A stretch of 64,000 bases of DNA from JAABRE01 sp964413275 (GCA_964413275.1 CAYPSO010000010.1:1-64000); one strand, 5' to 3'. Positions 1-8,710 are shown, counted from the stretch's first letter. Made by a program: numbers and translations. Notes: generated by a model not told the origin, from the letters alone.

Positions 1-246
1 AGGTAAGAGGTAAGAGGTAAGAGGTAATGGGTAAGAGGTAAGAGGTAATGGGTAAGAGGTAAGAGGTAAGAGGGGGAAGATGAGAGGTAATGGGTAAGAG
101 GTAATGGGTAAGAGGTAAAAGGTAAGAGGTAATGGGTAAGAGGTAATGGGTAAGAGGTAAAAGGTAATGGGTAAGAGGTAAGAGGTAAGAGGGGGAAGAT
201 GAGAGAGACGAATAACTAATAACGAATAACTAATAACTAATAAATT
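1..246. repeat. Tandem heptamer repeat array
   Basis: The window opens inside an array of 7-bp units, mainly AAGAGGT and AATGGGT, in mixed order. A 15-bp interruption (GGGGGAAGATGAGAG) occurs twice, near 72 and 191, so the array also has a higher-order duplication. It ends in a second short-period run of AATAACT/AACGAAT units (about 210-246) that reaches the start codon of the next gene. This fits the short tandemly repeated repetitive (STRR) sequences known in cyanobacteria. The left edge lies outside the window. Confidence 0.9.
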
Positions 247-1470
247 ATGAATTTATCTATTTCTAACCATAATAAAATTAATATTCGTCCGGTACAGTAT
301 CGAGACTTAGAGGTGCTCACACTTTTAGCATCTCAAAACTCAGATACTCATTTTGAAGTTAAAAATCTAATCCAACAATTGATTTCTGTTCGCCCTTGGT
401 ATCCCCTATTTAAGTTTTTCCGGTTATTTCCTAATCCTTTAAGGGATGATTTTGATTTTTATGTAGCAGAACAAGAAGAAAAATTACAAGGAATTATACA
501 AGTTTTACCTTGTAATAGTACCCGTAGCACTTGGAAAGTTGAGAAAATATTTGTTAACGTTAGTGCGACAGAAGGGGAATTATTAACAGGTAGGCAAAAC
601 CTTGGAGCTAAATTATTACGTTATTGTTTAGAACATATTTGGGAAGCTAGAACTTGGTTATCAGAAGTTAATATTAATGATAAAAAGAATTTAGCCAATT
701 ATCGGGAAAATGGATTTCAACCCTTAGCAGAAATGACCTATTGGGAATTAAATCCAGAATTATTACAAGTATTAGCCAAAACTGAGCCAGATTTACCTAA
801 TCTTTTACCCGTAAATAATGCTGATGCTAACTTATTGTATCAGTTAGATTGTGTTTCTATGCCACCAATTTTAAGACAAGTTTTCGATCGTCATATTGAT
901 GATTTTAAAACAAATTTATTAACAATTTTAATTAGTAAATTACAACATTGTTTTGCTTCACGGGAAATAGTTAAGGGTTATGTTTTTGAACCCCAAAGAA
1001 AAGCTGCGATCGGCTATTATCAATTAGAACTTTGTAAAGACGGTTCAGTTAGCCATAAAGCTCAATTAACAGTACATCCTGCTTATACTTGGTTATATCC
1101 TAAATTAGTTTGTCAGATGGCACAAACCGTACAAAATTTCCCCCATCAATCCTTAGAATTAGCCTCTGCAGACTATCAGCCAGAAAGGGAAGAATATCTA
1201 ACTAAAATTGGTGCTTATCCCCTTGAAAGTACGGTTTTAATGTCTCGTTCAGTTTGGCATAAAATTAGAGAAGCTAAACAATTAGAATCATTACAATTCT
1301 CAGATGTTTTACAAGGACTTCAACCAGCAAGGACTCCTATTCCTAGTCGAATTTCTTGGCTTAAACACTCATCTCACTTAAAACATTCTCAAGAAAAATC
1401 TGATAATAAACCTCATAATTCTAGCAAGCAAGAAGATATTAATTTAAGAGATTTAGAGGAGAGAAATTAA
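247..1470 (+). CDS. GNAT-like N-acetyltransferase domain protein
   Basis: The 407-residue protein looks like a cyanobacterial GNAT-fold protein. Residues about 14-180 have the fold's features: an N-terminal strand with IRPVQYRDLE, a central strand reading FYVAEQEEKLQGIIQV, and an acetyl-CoA loop-like segment GRQNLGAKLLRYCLE followed by N-x-x-Y-x-x-x-GF. Residues 190-345 may hold a second, degenerate GNAT-like half. The last 50 residues are polar and probably disordered. The substrate is unknown. The start ATG directly follows the heptamer array and no clear Shine-Dalgarno sequence is visible, so the repeat may form its 5' leader. It converges with rsmI. I am fairly sure of the fold and unsure of the function. 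Confidence 0.7.
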   Translation: MNLSISNHNKINIRPVQYRDLEVLTLLASQNSDTHFEVKNLIQQLISVRPWYPLFKFFRLFPNPLRDDFDFYVAEQEEKLQGIIQVLPCNSTRSTWKVEKIFVNVSATEGELLTGRQNLGAKLLRYCLEHIWEARTWLSEVNINDKKNLANYRENGFQPLAEMTYWELNPELLQVLAKTEPDLPNLLPVNNADANLLYQLDCVSMPPILRQVFDRHIDDFKTNLLTILISKLQHCFASREIVKGYVFEPQRKAAIGYYQLELCKDGSVSHKAQLTVHPAYTWLYPKLVCQMAQTVQNFPHQSLELASADYQPEREEYLTKIGAYPLESTVLMSRSVWHKIREAKQLESLQFSDVLQGLQPARTPIPSRISWLKHSSHLKHSQEKSDNKPHNSSKQEDINLRDLEERN

Positions 1471-1494
1471 TAGTTGGTAGTTAGTAGTTAGTAG

Positions 1495-1514
1495 GGGCAG
1501 AATATATTCTGCCC
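1495..1514. terminator. Perfect palindrome between convergent genes
   Basis: GGGCAGAATA is followed directly by its exact reverse complement TATTCTGCCC. It lies 25 bp after the stop of the GNAT gene and between two convergent genes, so it could act as a bidirectional terminator. No T-run follows. It could equally be the stub of a MITE-like repeat. Confidence 0.45.
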
Positions 1515-1561
1515 GTACAGGAGTCAGTATTCAGTATTCAGGAGGTAGAAAGGAATAAAAA

Positions 1562-1595
1562 GCTAACCGCTAATCGCTAATCGCTAATTGCTAAA
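1562..1595. repeat. Short heptamer array (GCTAATC type)
   Basis: About five 7-bp units of the type GCTAATC or GCTAACC run up to and into the stop codon of rsmI. The same unit, read on the other strand, recurs at 51829-51862 and in degenerate form near 38768-38812. It is an STRR-type repeat. Confidence 0.75.
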
Positions 1596-2436
1596 CATTT
1601 AAAGCTATTTGATAAATATAATTACGATTATGGGAAGTTAAATTGGCTAAATGTTTACTTGCTTGGCTTTTGCTCATTCCTTGGCTTAATAATTGTTGTA
1701 ATTCTAGCTTAATTTCTGTGTCAGAAAGAGTAGGAATTATTGCTTGATTATTGCCAGAAACTATTAAAGTAAATTCGCCGATTGGCTTTTGATAATAGTT
1801 AATAGCATCTTCTAAATTGCCTCGCCAAAACTCCTCGTGTAATTTAGTTAATTCCCTAGCAATAGTAATTTTTCTATTATTACCAAAAACTTCAGCCATA
1901 TCAGTTAAAGTGGCAATAATTCGGTGAGGAGATTCATAAAAAACTAAAGTGCGAGATTCATTTTTTAAAGTTTGTAAATAGTCAATTCTCTGTTTATTTT
2001 TAGCGGGTAAAAATCCCTCAAAGATAAATTTATCAGTAGGTAAACCAGAAGCTACTAAAGCCGTCATTACAGCAGTTGGCCCCGGAATGGGAATTATATT
2101 TATTTTTTCAGTTATGCAATCTTGAATTAGCTCGTAACCCGGATCGGAAATACCCGGCATTCCCGCATCAGAAACTAAAGCAATATTATCCCCTGCTTTT
2201 AAACGATTTAATAATTCTTGATGGCGAGATTTACTATTATGTTGGTAATAACTTATTTGAGGTGTTTTAATTTGAAAATGATGTAATAATTTTCCTGTAT
2301 GTCTGGTGTCTTCGGCGGCAATTAAATCGACTTTTTCTAAAGTTTTTAAAGCCCTAAAAGTAATATCTTCTAAATTACCGATAGGAGTACCAACTATATA
2401 TAAAATACCAGTTTTTATTGATTCTTGTTCGTTCAT
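1591..2436 (-). CDS. rsmI: 16S rRNA (cytidine1402-2'-O)-methyltransferase RsmI
   Basis: RsmI uses S-adenosylmethionine to methylate the ribose 2'-OH of C1402 in the decoding centre of 16S rRNA. The 281-residue length is normal. Tetrapyrrole-methylase-fold motifs are clear: GTPIGNLEDITFRAL near residue 16, EDTRHTGKLL near 42, SDAGMPGISDPGYELI near 90, and PGPTAVMTALVASGLPTDKF with FEGFLP near 118-143. A small helical C-terminal domain follows. It lies 50 bp downstream of the ABC transporter on the same strand, so the two may share a transcript. Its stop codon lies in a heptamer repeat. Confidence 0.95.
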   Translation of the reverse strand: MNEQESIKTGILYIVGTPIGNLEDITFRALKTLEKVDLIAAEDTRHTGKLLHHFQIKTPQISYYQHNSKSRHQELLNRLKAGDNIALVSDAGMPGISDPGYELIQDCITEKINIIPIPGPTAVMTALVASGLPTDKFIFEGFLPAKNKQRIDYLQTLKNESRTLVFYESPHRIIATLTDMAEVFGNNRKITIARELTKLHEEFWRGNLEDAINYYQKPIGEFTLIVSGNNQAIIPTLSDTEIKLELQQLLSQGMSKSQASKHLANLTSHNRNYIYQIALNV

Positions 2437-2486
2437 TCGTATATAAAATATATTTAATTAACTTTAAATTTAATAATTGAAATAGT

Positions 2487-4547
2487 TTAAATCAAATCTT
2501 TACGAGTTTGAACGATAGCAATTAAAACTAACATAACTAAACTTAATAAACCTAGCATCAACCAGTGTTTAACAACATTTACCGCAAAAGTCGCCCCATA
2601 ATCTTGGTTAAATCGTTGGATTAATCCCTCAGCTTTGCCGATTGCCCGTTCATTTTGTTCTTTCCATTTTAGAGATTTAATTTGCCATTGTTCTATCGCT
2701 TTTTGGTAGTTGGATATTTGGACTAAATAAGTTGCGATCTCTTTTTGATATTGTTGTTGTGCTATAAGAGAATTTTCTTGGGGTTGAAGGGGTGGTTTCT
2801 CCAGCTCTGGGGGTTTAATGGGCATAGGTTCGTCAATAACTGAATTATAAGCTTCCCTAACACCGGGAAAATTACAAGATTTAAAAATACTATTTCCCGA
2901 ACAAGGACAGTTTTTTTTCTCTGTTTCAATTAATTTATTTTGTGCTTCAATTTTTAAAGACCAACAAGGATCGTTAGCGACATCTTTTCCTAACTCTGTA
3001 ATCGTCATTAATGCTTCAAAAGGCCATTTGGTAATGGAAAGATGATTAATCAATTGTCCGGGTAAGCCAAAGGTTTCTACCGGTAAAACCCCTCCGCCAA
3101 AAATGATTTGAGGCACAAGAAAAAGAATCGCAATCAAAGAAGCAACATTCTGATTAGGGGCAATGGCTGAACCTAATAAACCCATAATCATCCCGGTAAT
3201 TGTGGCAAGAACTAAAGTAATATATACTCCGATTATAATTTCTGGAGTCCGAGGAATATCCATAGCTATAAGTTTGAATCCTAAGAAAATTGCCGATTGA
3301 TATAATGCCAGTAAAATGCCAATCCAAACTTTAGCAAGAATATAAGGAATTATTTGTAAACCAATCATTCTTTCTCGTCGGTAAATATCCTCTTCTTTGA
3401 CGATTTCCCGTATCGTAGTTAGACATCCCACCATCACCGCAATTAAGCCTGTAGTAAATAGCATGGTAATGGCTAATCGAGGATCGCCAGATTGGGGGTC
3501 AAATAAGGATTTTTGCCACGCAAAAAAGTCTAAAAATCCGAGAATTGGAGCTACCGCTAACATTAACATCAAACTAGCGCGATCGCGTTTTAAAATTGCT
3601 AAATTTCGTCTGGATAATACTAAAAATTGTTGCCAACTAGAGATACTTTTGACTGGTGATTTTGGTAACAGACGATGTTTTCTTTTCTGTTTAAGCGGTA
3701 ATTGAGTAGAGGCAAATTTTTTTTGTCTATCAACTACATATTCTTGATATTCTGGCGATCGCAAATAGCATTCTCGCCAATATTCGGGAGATTTTTCCCT
3801 CTCTAATTTGCGATAAATTTGATTAAATTTTTCAACTTGAAAATAGGAAGCCGCATTTTCAGGAGAGCCAAAATAAGCTAGATTTCCCTCTTTAGCCATG
3901 AATATAATGCGATCGCATAAGGTAAGATTTTCGGTAGCATGGGTTATTAAAAGAATAGTTTGACCTCGATGGGCTAATTCTCTGAGTAGCAACATTAATT
4001 CTGCTTCAGTGCCGGGATCTAAACCAGAGGTTGCTTCATCTAAAAAAAATAAACAAGGTTTAATCAACAATTCCACCCCAATAGATACCCGTTTGACTTG
4101 TCCACCACTAAGAGAATGTATCGGGATTTTGCGTTGTTCAGTTAATTCTAGATCGTTGATAACTTGGTTAACTCTAATTTTACGCTCAGTTTTTGTGGTA
4201 TTTGGTAGCATCCGCAATTGAGCGGCATAATCTATGGCTTCTTCTACCGTTAATTCCCTATGTACAATGTCTTGTTGGGGGATATAACCAATTTGTGTGC
4301 GATAGGCATTAAAATTTTTATAATAATCAATTCCATTGACTAAAACGTAGCCTTGACTAGCAGGATAAAACCCATTGAGAGCGTTTAATAATGTTGACTT
4401 TCCCGCACCACTAACTCCAGCAATTGCCACAAATTCTCCGGGATTAATAGAGAGTGAAATATCTTTGAGAAGATTGATTCCATTATCAATTATTTGATTA
4501 AGATGAATGGCATCTAGATGTAAATTGCCTTCTTCTTGAATTAGCAT
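2487..4547 (-). CDS. ABCG-type ABC transporter, fused ATPase and permease
   Basis: This 686-residue half-transporter of the ABC-2/ABCG type has its ATPase first (about 10-240) and its membrane domain second (about 310-680). Walker A is GVSGAGKST near residue 44, the signature is SLSGGQVKRVSIG near 147, and Walker B is CLFFLDEATSGLD near 165. Several hydrophobic segments follow from about 325 to 520. Before the last membrane segment there is a long loop (about 535-655) with a cysteine cluster (NCPCSG, then SC), a proline-rich part and a Q/E-rich helical part. Such proteins normally dimerise; the cargo is unknown. It is diverged from the PfkB kinase gene and resembles the FHA-containing transporter at 59337-61736. 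Confidence 0.9.
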   Translation of the reverse strand: MLIQEEGNLHLDAIHLNQIIDNGINLLKDISLSINPGEFVAIAGVSGAGKSTLLNALNGFYPASQGYVLVNGIDYYKNFNAYRTQIGYIPQQDIVHRELTVEEAIDYAAQLRMLPNTTKTERKIRVNQVINDLELTEQRKIPIHSLSGGQVKRVSIGVELLIKPCLFFLDEATSGLDPGTEAELMLLLRELAHRGQTILLITHATENLTLCDRIIFMAKEGNLAYFGSPENAASYFQVEKFNQIYRKLEREKSPEYWRECYLRSPEYQEYVVDRQKKFASTQLPLKQKRKHRLLPKSPVKSISSWQQFLVLSRRNLAILKRDRASLMLMLAVAPILGFLDFFAWQKSLFDPQSGDPRLAITMLFTTGLIAVMVGCLTTIREIVKEEDIYRRERMIGLQIIPYILAKVWIGILLALYQSAIFLGFKLIAMDIPRTPEIIIGVYITLVLATITGMIMGLLGSAIAPNQNVASLIAILFLVPQIIFGGGVLPVETFGLPGQLINHLSITKWPFEALMTITELGKDVANDPCWSLKIEAQNKLIETEKKNCPCSGNSIFKSCNFPGVREAYNSVIDEPMPIKPPELEKPPLQPQENSLIAQQQYQKEIATYLVQISNYQKAIEQWQIKSLKWKEQNERAIGKAEGLIQRFNQDYGATFAVNVVKHWLMLGLLSLVMLVLIAIVQTRKDLI

Positions 4548-4691
4548 CAGGGAAGTCAGGGGTTAGGGGTTTAGAGGTAAGAATTAATAAAACTTTAGGA
4601 TTAAAGATTTTAAGTTTTGACAATGTTTTAAATTTAGTAAATATTATTAATTATTTTAGATTATTTTTTACTTTATCAAAAAGGTTTAATA

Positions 4692-5543
4692 ATGAAAAAA
4701 AAAGGATTATTTATCGGATTAACAACCTTAGATTTAATCTATTTGAGTGAAAAAGTACCCGGAATTAATGAAAAAATTGTGGCTGAAGACGCAACAATTG
4801 CAGCAGGAGGCCCGGCGACTAATGCGGCTGTTACTTTTAATTATTTAGGTAATCATTCTAATTTAGTGACAGTATTAGGAAAACAGCCAATTACTAATTT
4901 AATAAAAGCAGATTTAGCTCAATATAATTTAAAATTTACGGATTTATCTCCCGAAACTGATAATTATCCCCCTGTATCTTCAATTATAGTTAATAAAAAT
5001 ACAGGCGATCGCAGTGTTATTTCCATTAATGCTAAGAAATTACAAGCAGAAAAAGATAATTTACCAGCAGATATTTTAGCAGGAATAGATATTATTTTAA
5101 TTGACGGTCATCAAATGAAAATTAGCGAATATATTGCTAAATTAGGTAAACAAAATAATATTCCTATAGTAATTGACGGAGGTAGCTGGAAAAATGGTTT
5201 TGAGAAAATATTACCGTTAGTTGATTATGCTATCTGTTCGGCTAATTTTTTACCTCCTAATTGTCAAAATAAAAATGATATTTTTAATTATTTTTCTGAA
5301 TTAAATATTCCTCATATTGCGATTAGCAACGGAGAAAACAATATTGAATATTCAACTAATAAAATCCGAGGAGAAATAGCAGTAAATCAAATTCAAACAG
5401 TGGATACATTAGGTGCAGGAGATATTTTTCATGGAGCATTTTGTCATTATATTTTAGAAGAAAATTTTATTAATGCTTTAAAATCTGCTGCTAAAATTGC
5501 ATCCTATTCTTGTCAGTTTTTTGGAACGAGACAATGGATGTAA
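4692..5543 (+). CDS. PfkB/ribokinase-family carbohydrate kinase
   Basis: The 283-residue protein is a PfkB-family kinase. The N-terminal motif GGPATNAAV (near residue 38) and the C-terminal motif DTLGAGDIFHGAF (near 239) are the two family signatures; the Asp of GAGD is the catalytic base. These enzymes phosphorylate a sugar or nucleoside hydroxyl with ATP. The sequence does not settle the substrate. The start ATG at 4692 follows a poly-A stretch. The gene is diverged from the ABC transporter and lies 55 bp upstream of the CysQ-like gene on the same strand, so the two may be co-transcribed. Confidence 0.88.
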   Translation: MKKKGLFIGLTTLDLIYLSEKVPGINEKIVAEDATIAAGGPATNAAVTFNYLGNHSNLVTVLGKQPITNLIKADLAQYNLKFTDLSPETDNYPPVSSIIVNKNTGDRSVISINAKKLQAEKDNLPADILAGIDIILIDGHQMKISEYIAKLGKQNNIPIVIDGGSWKNGFEKILPLVDYAICSANFLPPNCQNKNDIFNYFSELNIPHIAISNGENNIEYSTNKIRGEIAVNQIQTVDTLGAGDIFHGAFCHYILEENFINALKSAAKIASYSCQFFGTRQWM

Positions 5544-5598
5544 TATGTAATATTATTTAGATTAGCAAAATATAAGAGAACCAAGAAACAAAACAAAT

Positions 5599-6546
5599 AT
5601 GTCATATATTCAGGAAAAAAAAATCGCCATAGAAGCTTGTATTGCTGCGGCTAAACTTTGCGAAGAAGTACGTAAAAATATTCCCGAAGCTATAGAAAAA
5701 AACGATCGCTCTCCGGTTACAGTAGCAGATTTTGGTTCTCAAGCAATTGTCTGTAAAGCTTTAGCTGAAGCTTTTCCCAACGATCCAGTGGTAGGAGAAG
5801 AAGAAGCTGCAACCTTAAAAGAAAATCTCGACACTCTAGCCCAAGTAACAGATTATGTAAAAGCAATTATTCCTGAAGCCACCTCTGATAAGGTAGTCAA
5901 CTGGATCGATCATGGCAAAGTTGAGTTAGGCAAACGCTATTGGACATTAGATCCCATTGATGGCACTAAAGGATTTTTAAGAAAAGATCAATATGCCATC
6001 GCCCTTGCTTTAATTGAAGAAGGAGTAATAAAAGTTGGAGTCCTCGCTTGCCCTGCTCTTTCCTTCAACGACGAACAAGGTCTTTTATTCATAGCAGTTA
6101 GAGGAGAGGGCGCAACCATGAGTGGGTTAAGTGGAAATAATCCTCAAATTATTAAAGTGGCAGAAAGTCCTGATAAATTGCGCTTTGTTGAGTCAGTGGA
6201 ATCAGGCCATGGAAATCAAAGTCAACAAAGTGCGATCGCCCAACAGGTAGGCATTACCGCTCCTTCCTTACGGATGGATAGTCAAGCAAAATACGCCGCA
6301 GTAGCCGCCGGTGAAGCTGCTTTATACTTGCGTCTCCCTTCGCCAAAAACCCCAGATTACAGAGAGAAAATTTGGGATCATGCAGCCGGAGTTATTGTAG
6401 TGGAAGAAGCGGGGGGAAAAGTCACAGATATGCACGGAAAATCCCTCGATTTTTCTTTAGGTGCAAAACTAGTAAATAATCAGGGAGTTGTAGTTAGTAA
6501 TGGAGTAATTCATGAGGCAGTTATTAATGCTTTAAAAGCTAATTAA
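5599..6546 (+). CDS. 3'(2'),5'-bisphosphate nucleotidase (CysQ/HAL2-like)
   Basis: This inositol-monophosphatase-superfamily protein of 315 residues most resembles the HAL2/SAL1 type of 3'-phosphoadenosine 5'-phosphate phosphatase. The metal-binding motifs are present: GEEEA near residue 73, DPIDGTKGF near 121, and WDHAAGVIVVEEAGG near 259. Removal of PAP supports sulfate assimilation. Another member of the superfamily, such as an inositol monophosphatase, is possible, but the spacing from GEEEA to DPIDGTKGF and the length favour HAL2-like. It probably follows the PfkB kinase in one transcript. A MITE-rich spacer begins just after the stop. Confidence 0.85.
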   Translation: MSYIQEKKIAIEACIAAAKLCEEVRKNIPEAIEKNDRSPVTVADFGSQAIVCKALAEAFPNDPVVGEEEAATLKENLDTLAQVTDYVKAIIPEATSDKVVNWIDHGKVELGKRYWTLDPIDGTKGFLRKDQYAIALALIEEGVIKVGVLACPALSFNDEQGLLFIAVRGEGATMSGLSGNNPQIIKVAESPDKLRFVESVESGHGNQSQQSAIAQQVGITAPSLRMDSQAKYAAVAAGEAALYLRLPSPKTPDYREKIWDHAAGVIVVEEAGGKVTDMHGKSLDFSLGAKLVNNQGVVVSNGVIHEAVINALKAN

Positions 6547-6561
6547 TTTATTTTTTATTTA

Positions 6562-6632
6562 GTAGTAGTGCGTCAGATCGAAAGATTATAGTTAACATAG
6601 TGAATTTATCTCAATTCTGACGCACACTACTG
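6562..6632. repeat. MITE-like palindromic element (GTGCGTCAGA ends)
   Basis: A 10-bp perfect terminal inverted repeat, GTGCGTCAGA at 6568-6577 and TCTGACGCAC at 6616-6625, encloses an A+T-rich core. The repeat is extended outward by AGTAGTA and ACTACT. A related element lies at 6848-6906. No coding potential is seen, so this is a non-autonomous mobile repeat. Confidence 0.75.
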
Positions 6633-6757
6633 GATTATTTCAGCTAACAATAGGGCAATAAATCTTGATTATTATGTCTGGTTAAAGGGTAAGGTGAAAG
6701 GGAAAAGGATAAAATCTGATGATCTAAACCAATAAATTAGCTGAAACAATTCACTAC
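6627..6757. repeat. MITE of the IS630-like 'GGACTGTTTCA' family, degenerate copy
   Basis: The ends are CTACTGGATTATTTCAGCTA on the left and, read inverted, GTAGTGAATTGTTTCAGCTA on the right (near 6738-6757). The inner part 'TAGGGCAATA...TTTGATTAT' matches the better-preserved copies at 22741-22850 and 27542-27630. The copy abuts the previous element, sharing the ACTACT bases, so one may have inserted beside the other. Confidence 0.65.
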
Positions 6758-6847
6758 CGCTTAAGCTATAGTTAGTTTTGACATTGTAATTTTTCCTAAA
6801 AATTATCATTATAGTTTTAATTAAATTAAATTTATTCTATTTACTAA

Positions 6848-6906
6848 GGTGCGTCAGATTTATAAATTAATTATTCAAATAGAATATTTTTGGTCTGATG
6901 CACCCT
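6848..6906. repeat. Second MITE-like element (GGTGCGTCAGAT ends)
   Basis: Ends GGTGCGTCAGAT and GTCTGATGCACC are imperfect inverted repeats around a very A+T-rich core. It is the same family as the element at 6562-6632. Together these three repeats fill most of the 404-bp spacer between the CysQ-like gene and the toxin gene; nothing else is seen in it. Confidence 0.65.
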
Positions 6907-6950
6907 ACAATATTCTAAAGTTCTTTGTTTAGTTTATAAATTTCAATAAC

Positions 6951-7211
6951 TTATTCATAAACCTTACTTCGATGTTTGATTAATATCACGATGACTTGTT
7001 TAAGTTCGTCATCTATTTCGTAAATAACCCGATAATCACCAACACGATAGCGATAATAACCTAACAATTCCCCCCTTAAAGATTTTATATTCGGATAATT
7101 GCGAGGATTTTGTTCTAATATTTCAAAACATCGAGCCAGTTTTTTAGCTAAAGATTTATCAGCATTAGTATAAAAGTTTCTAGCATCAAGAGATAGCTGG
7201 ACATTATACAT
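6951..7211 (-). CDS. RelE/ParE-family toxin
   Basis: The 86-residue basic protein has the RelE/ParE pattern: N-terminal helices (ARNFYTNADKSLAKKLARCFEILEQNP), then strands with LRGELLGYYRYRVGDYRVIYEID and the C-terminal KHRSKVYE. RelE members cleave mRNA on the ribosome and ParE members poison gyrase. The sequence does not decide between them, although the RVGDYRVIYEI core with a C-terminal HR-x-x-x-Y is common in RelE-like toxins. Its start overlaps the end of the antitoxin gene by 8 bp, the usual antitoxin-first order with translational coupling. The operon is probably autorepressed by the complex. Confidence 0.85.
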   Translation of the reverse strand: MYNVQLSLDARNFYTNADKSLAKKLARCFEILEQNPRNYPNIKSLRGELLGYYRYRVGDYRVIYEIDDELKQVIVILIKHRSKVYE

Positions 7212-7434
7212 CGTTTCGGATAGTGCGCCAATTAGTTATTTTTCCTTCAGACACATCTTTTTGAGCTTTTTCAAATTCTTTTCTAAAATTTTGAATATTC
7301 AATAACTCTTCAGTTGCTTCATTCATTTCACGTTCAGTTAAATAAGCTAAAAAATCATTAGCTACTATTAATTTTTCTGGTGAAAGACCATCAATATAAT
7401 CTTTAGCTTGTTGACGAATAGTTATTTGTTCCAT
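7204..7434 (-). CDS. Antitoxin partner of the RelE/ParE-type toxin
   Basis: This 76-residue acidic protein sits directly before the toxin gene and overlaps it by 8 bp. The N-terminus (MEQITIRQQAKDYIDGLSPEKLIVANDFLAYL) resembles cyanobacterial small antitoxins with an SPEKL-x-x-A-x-DFLAYL helix. The C-terminal half is charged and likely wraps the toxin. I assign the role mainly from position, size and coupling. The DNA-binding fold is not obvious. Confidence 0.75.
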   Translation of the reverse strand: MEQITIRQQAKDYIDGLSPEKLIVANDFLAYLTEREMNEATEELLNIQNFRKEFEKAQKDVSEGKITNWRTIRNDV

Positions 7435-7540
7435 ACTTTTATCTTAAATAATTTTATTTTACTTTAAATTCATAGATTTTCAAAAAACAAGAGAGTAAGC
7501 AAAAATTATTACTCTCCAGTTTTTTTAGAAAAAATAACTC

Positions 7541-8185
7541 TTAGATTTTATAAGCATAAACCGCATAAAAAGGATCTGCTCCTGCTATGCCTAACATTTG
7601 TAAAAATGGAGCAAGAGAAGATTGATTTGCAATAACTTTAGGCTTACTAAAATTAGCAACAGATTGAAAATATTTAACCACTAATTCTACTCTACTGGTT
7701 TCCGAACCATCTCGCCAAGCTGCGATCGCCTTTTCATAAAACATACGATTAGAAAAACTAATAATTGCCACCCCATTAGGTTTCAAAACCCTTGCCATTT
7801 CACTAAAAATTGCTTCTGGATATTCTAAATATTGAACCGAAACCGTATTTAAAACAGCATCAAATGTGCCATCTTCAAAGGGTAATTCCAGATTTTTATT
7901 CAAATTTTGGATAAAATAACTATTTAAACGAGTATTTTTTTGTAATTCTTCCTCATTCATCCCATGGCCTTCTACATGGCTAAATTCCACCTCTTCAGGT
8001 AAATGGGATACCCAACTACTCATCAAATCTAAAATATGAGTTTGAGGTTGTAATAATTCTCGATATAATTGCGTCAACTGGGTAATAAAATTATTATCAA
8101 CATGGGTAACAAAACGAGGAATAGAATAAAAAAAATTATCCTCTGTTCGATCTAGCTTTAAACGTTGCTCTGGGTGTAATAACAT
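7541..8185 (-). CDS. Class I SAM-dependent methyltransferase
   Basis: The 214-residue protein carries a methyltransferase-11-like domain. The SAM-binding strand is ILDLMSSWVSHLP (near residue 52), a diverged motif I without the usual GxGxG. Later motifs are normal: FDAVLNTVSVQYL (near 108) and EMARVLKPNGVAIISFSNRMF (near 124-146). The substrate is not apparent. It is diverged from the tautomerase gene with a 90-bp spacer that contains a GCGATCGC octamer. Confidence 0.82.
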   Translation of the reverse strand: MLLHPEQRLKLDRTEDNFFYSIPRFVTHVDNNFITQLTQLYRELLQPQTHILDLMSSWVSHLPEEVEFSHVEGHGMNEEELQKNTRLNSYFIQNLNKNLELPFEDGTFDAVLNTVSVQYLEYPEAIFSEMARVLKPNGVAIISFSNRMFYEKAIAAWRDGSETSRVELVVKYFQSVANFSKPKVIANQSSLAPFLQMLGIAGADPFYAVYAYKI

Positions 8186-8275
8186 AGCTATTAGTTAACT
8201 GAAGAAAAATGTCCTTTTTTCAGTTTAGATAAAAATTAAGAAATATTAAGCGATCGCAAAACTAAATTAATAATC

Positions 8276-8626
8276 ATGCCACTAATTAAAGTACAAACTT
8301 CTGTTGAAACTTCAGAGAAAGCCTTAGTAGAAGGCTTATTAAAAACCCTATCGGCGAAATTAGCCAAGCATTTAGGCAAACCAGAATCCTATGTCATGAC
8401 AGCCTTTGAGCCAGCTATTCCCATGACTTTTGGGGGAACTAGCGAACCAGTTTGTTATATTGAAGTTAAAAGCATTGGTAAAATGACACCCGCTCAAACT
8501 CAAGCCATGAGCCAAGATTTTTGTCAAGTCGTGGAAGAAAAATTAGGTGTACCCGCAAAACGAACTTATCTCGAATTTGCCGATGCACAAAGACATCTTT
8601 GGGGTTGGAATGGCAGCACATTTTAG
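8276..8626 (+). CDS. Phenylpyruvate tautomerase / MIF-like protein
   Basis: The 116-residue protein matches the macrophage migration inhibitory factor family: PLIKVQTSV after the initiator Met, with Pro2 as the likely catalytic base once Met is removed, then KHLGKPESYVMTAFEP and FGGTSEPVCYIEVKSIG. Members form trimers and tautomerise phenylpyruvate-type keto acids in vitro. The physiological role in cyanobacteria is unclear. A hairpin terminator follows 15 bp after the stop. Confidence 0.9.
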   Translation: MPLIKVQTSVETSEKALVEGLLKTLSAKLAKHLGKPESYVMTAFEPAIPMTFGGTSEPVCYIEVKSIGKMTPAQTQAMSQDFCQVVEEKLGVPAKRTYLEFADAQRHLWGWNGSTF

Positions 8627-8641
8627 AGATTTATACTCTGA

Positions 8642-8660
8642 GGGAGAGATAAAATCTCCC
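8642..8660 (+). terminator. Intrinsic terminator after the tautomerase gene
   Basis: GGGAGA and TCTCCC form a 6-bp stem around GATAAAA, followed by ATTATTTTTA. It lies just after the tautomerase stop and before the independent pentapeptide-repeat gene. Confidence 0.65.
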
Positions 8661-8710
8661 ATTATTTTTAATTTATCAATAAACTGAATTAAATATTAGG
8701 TATTATCACT

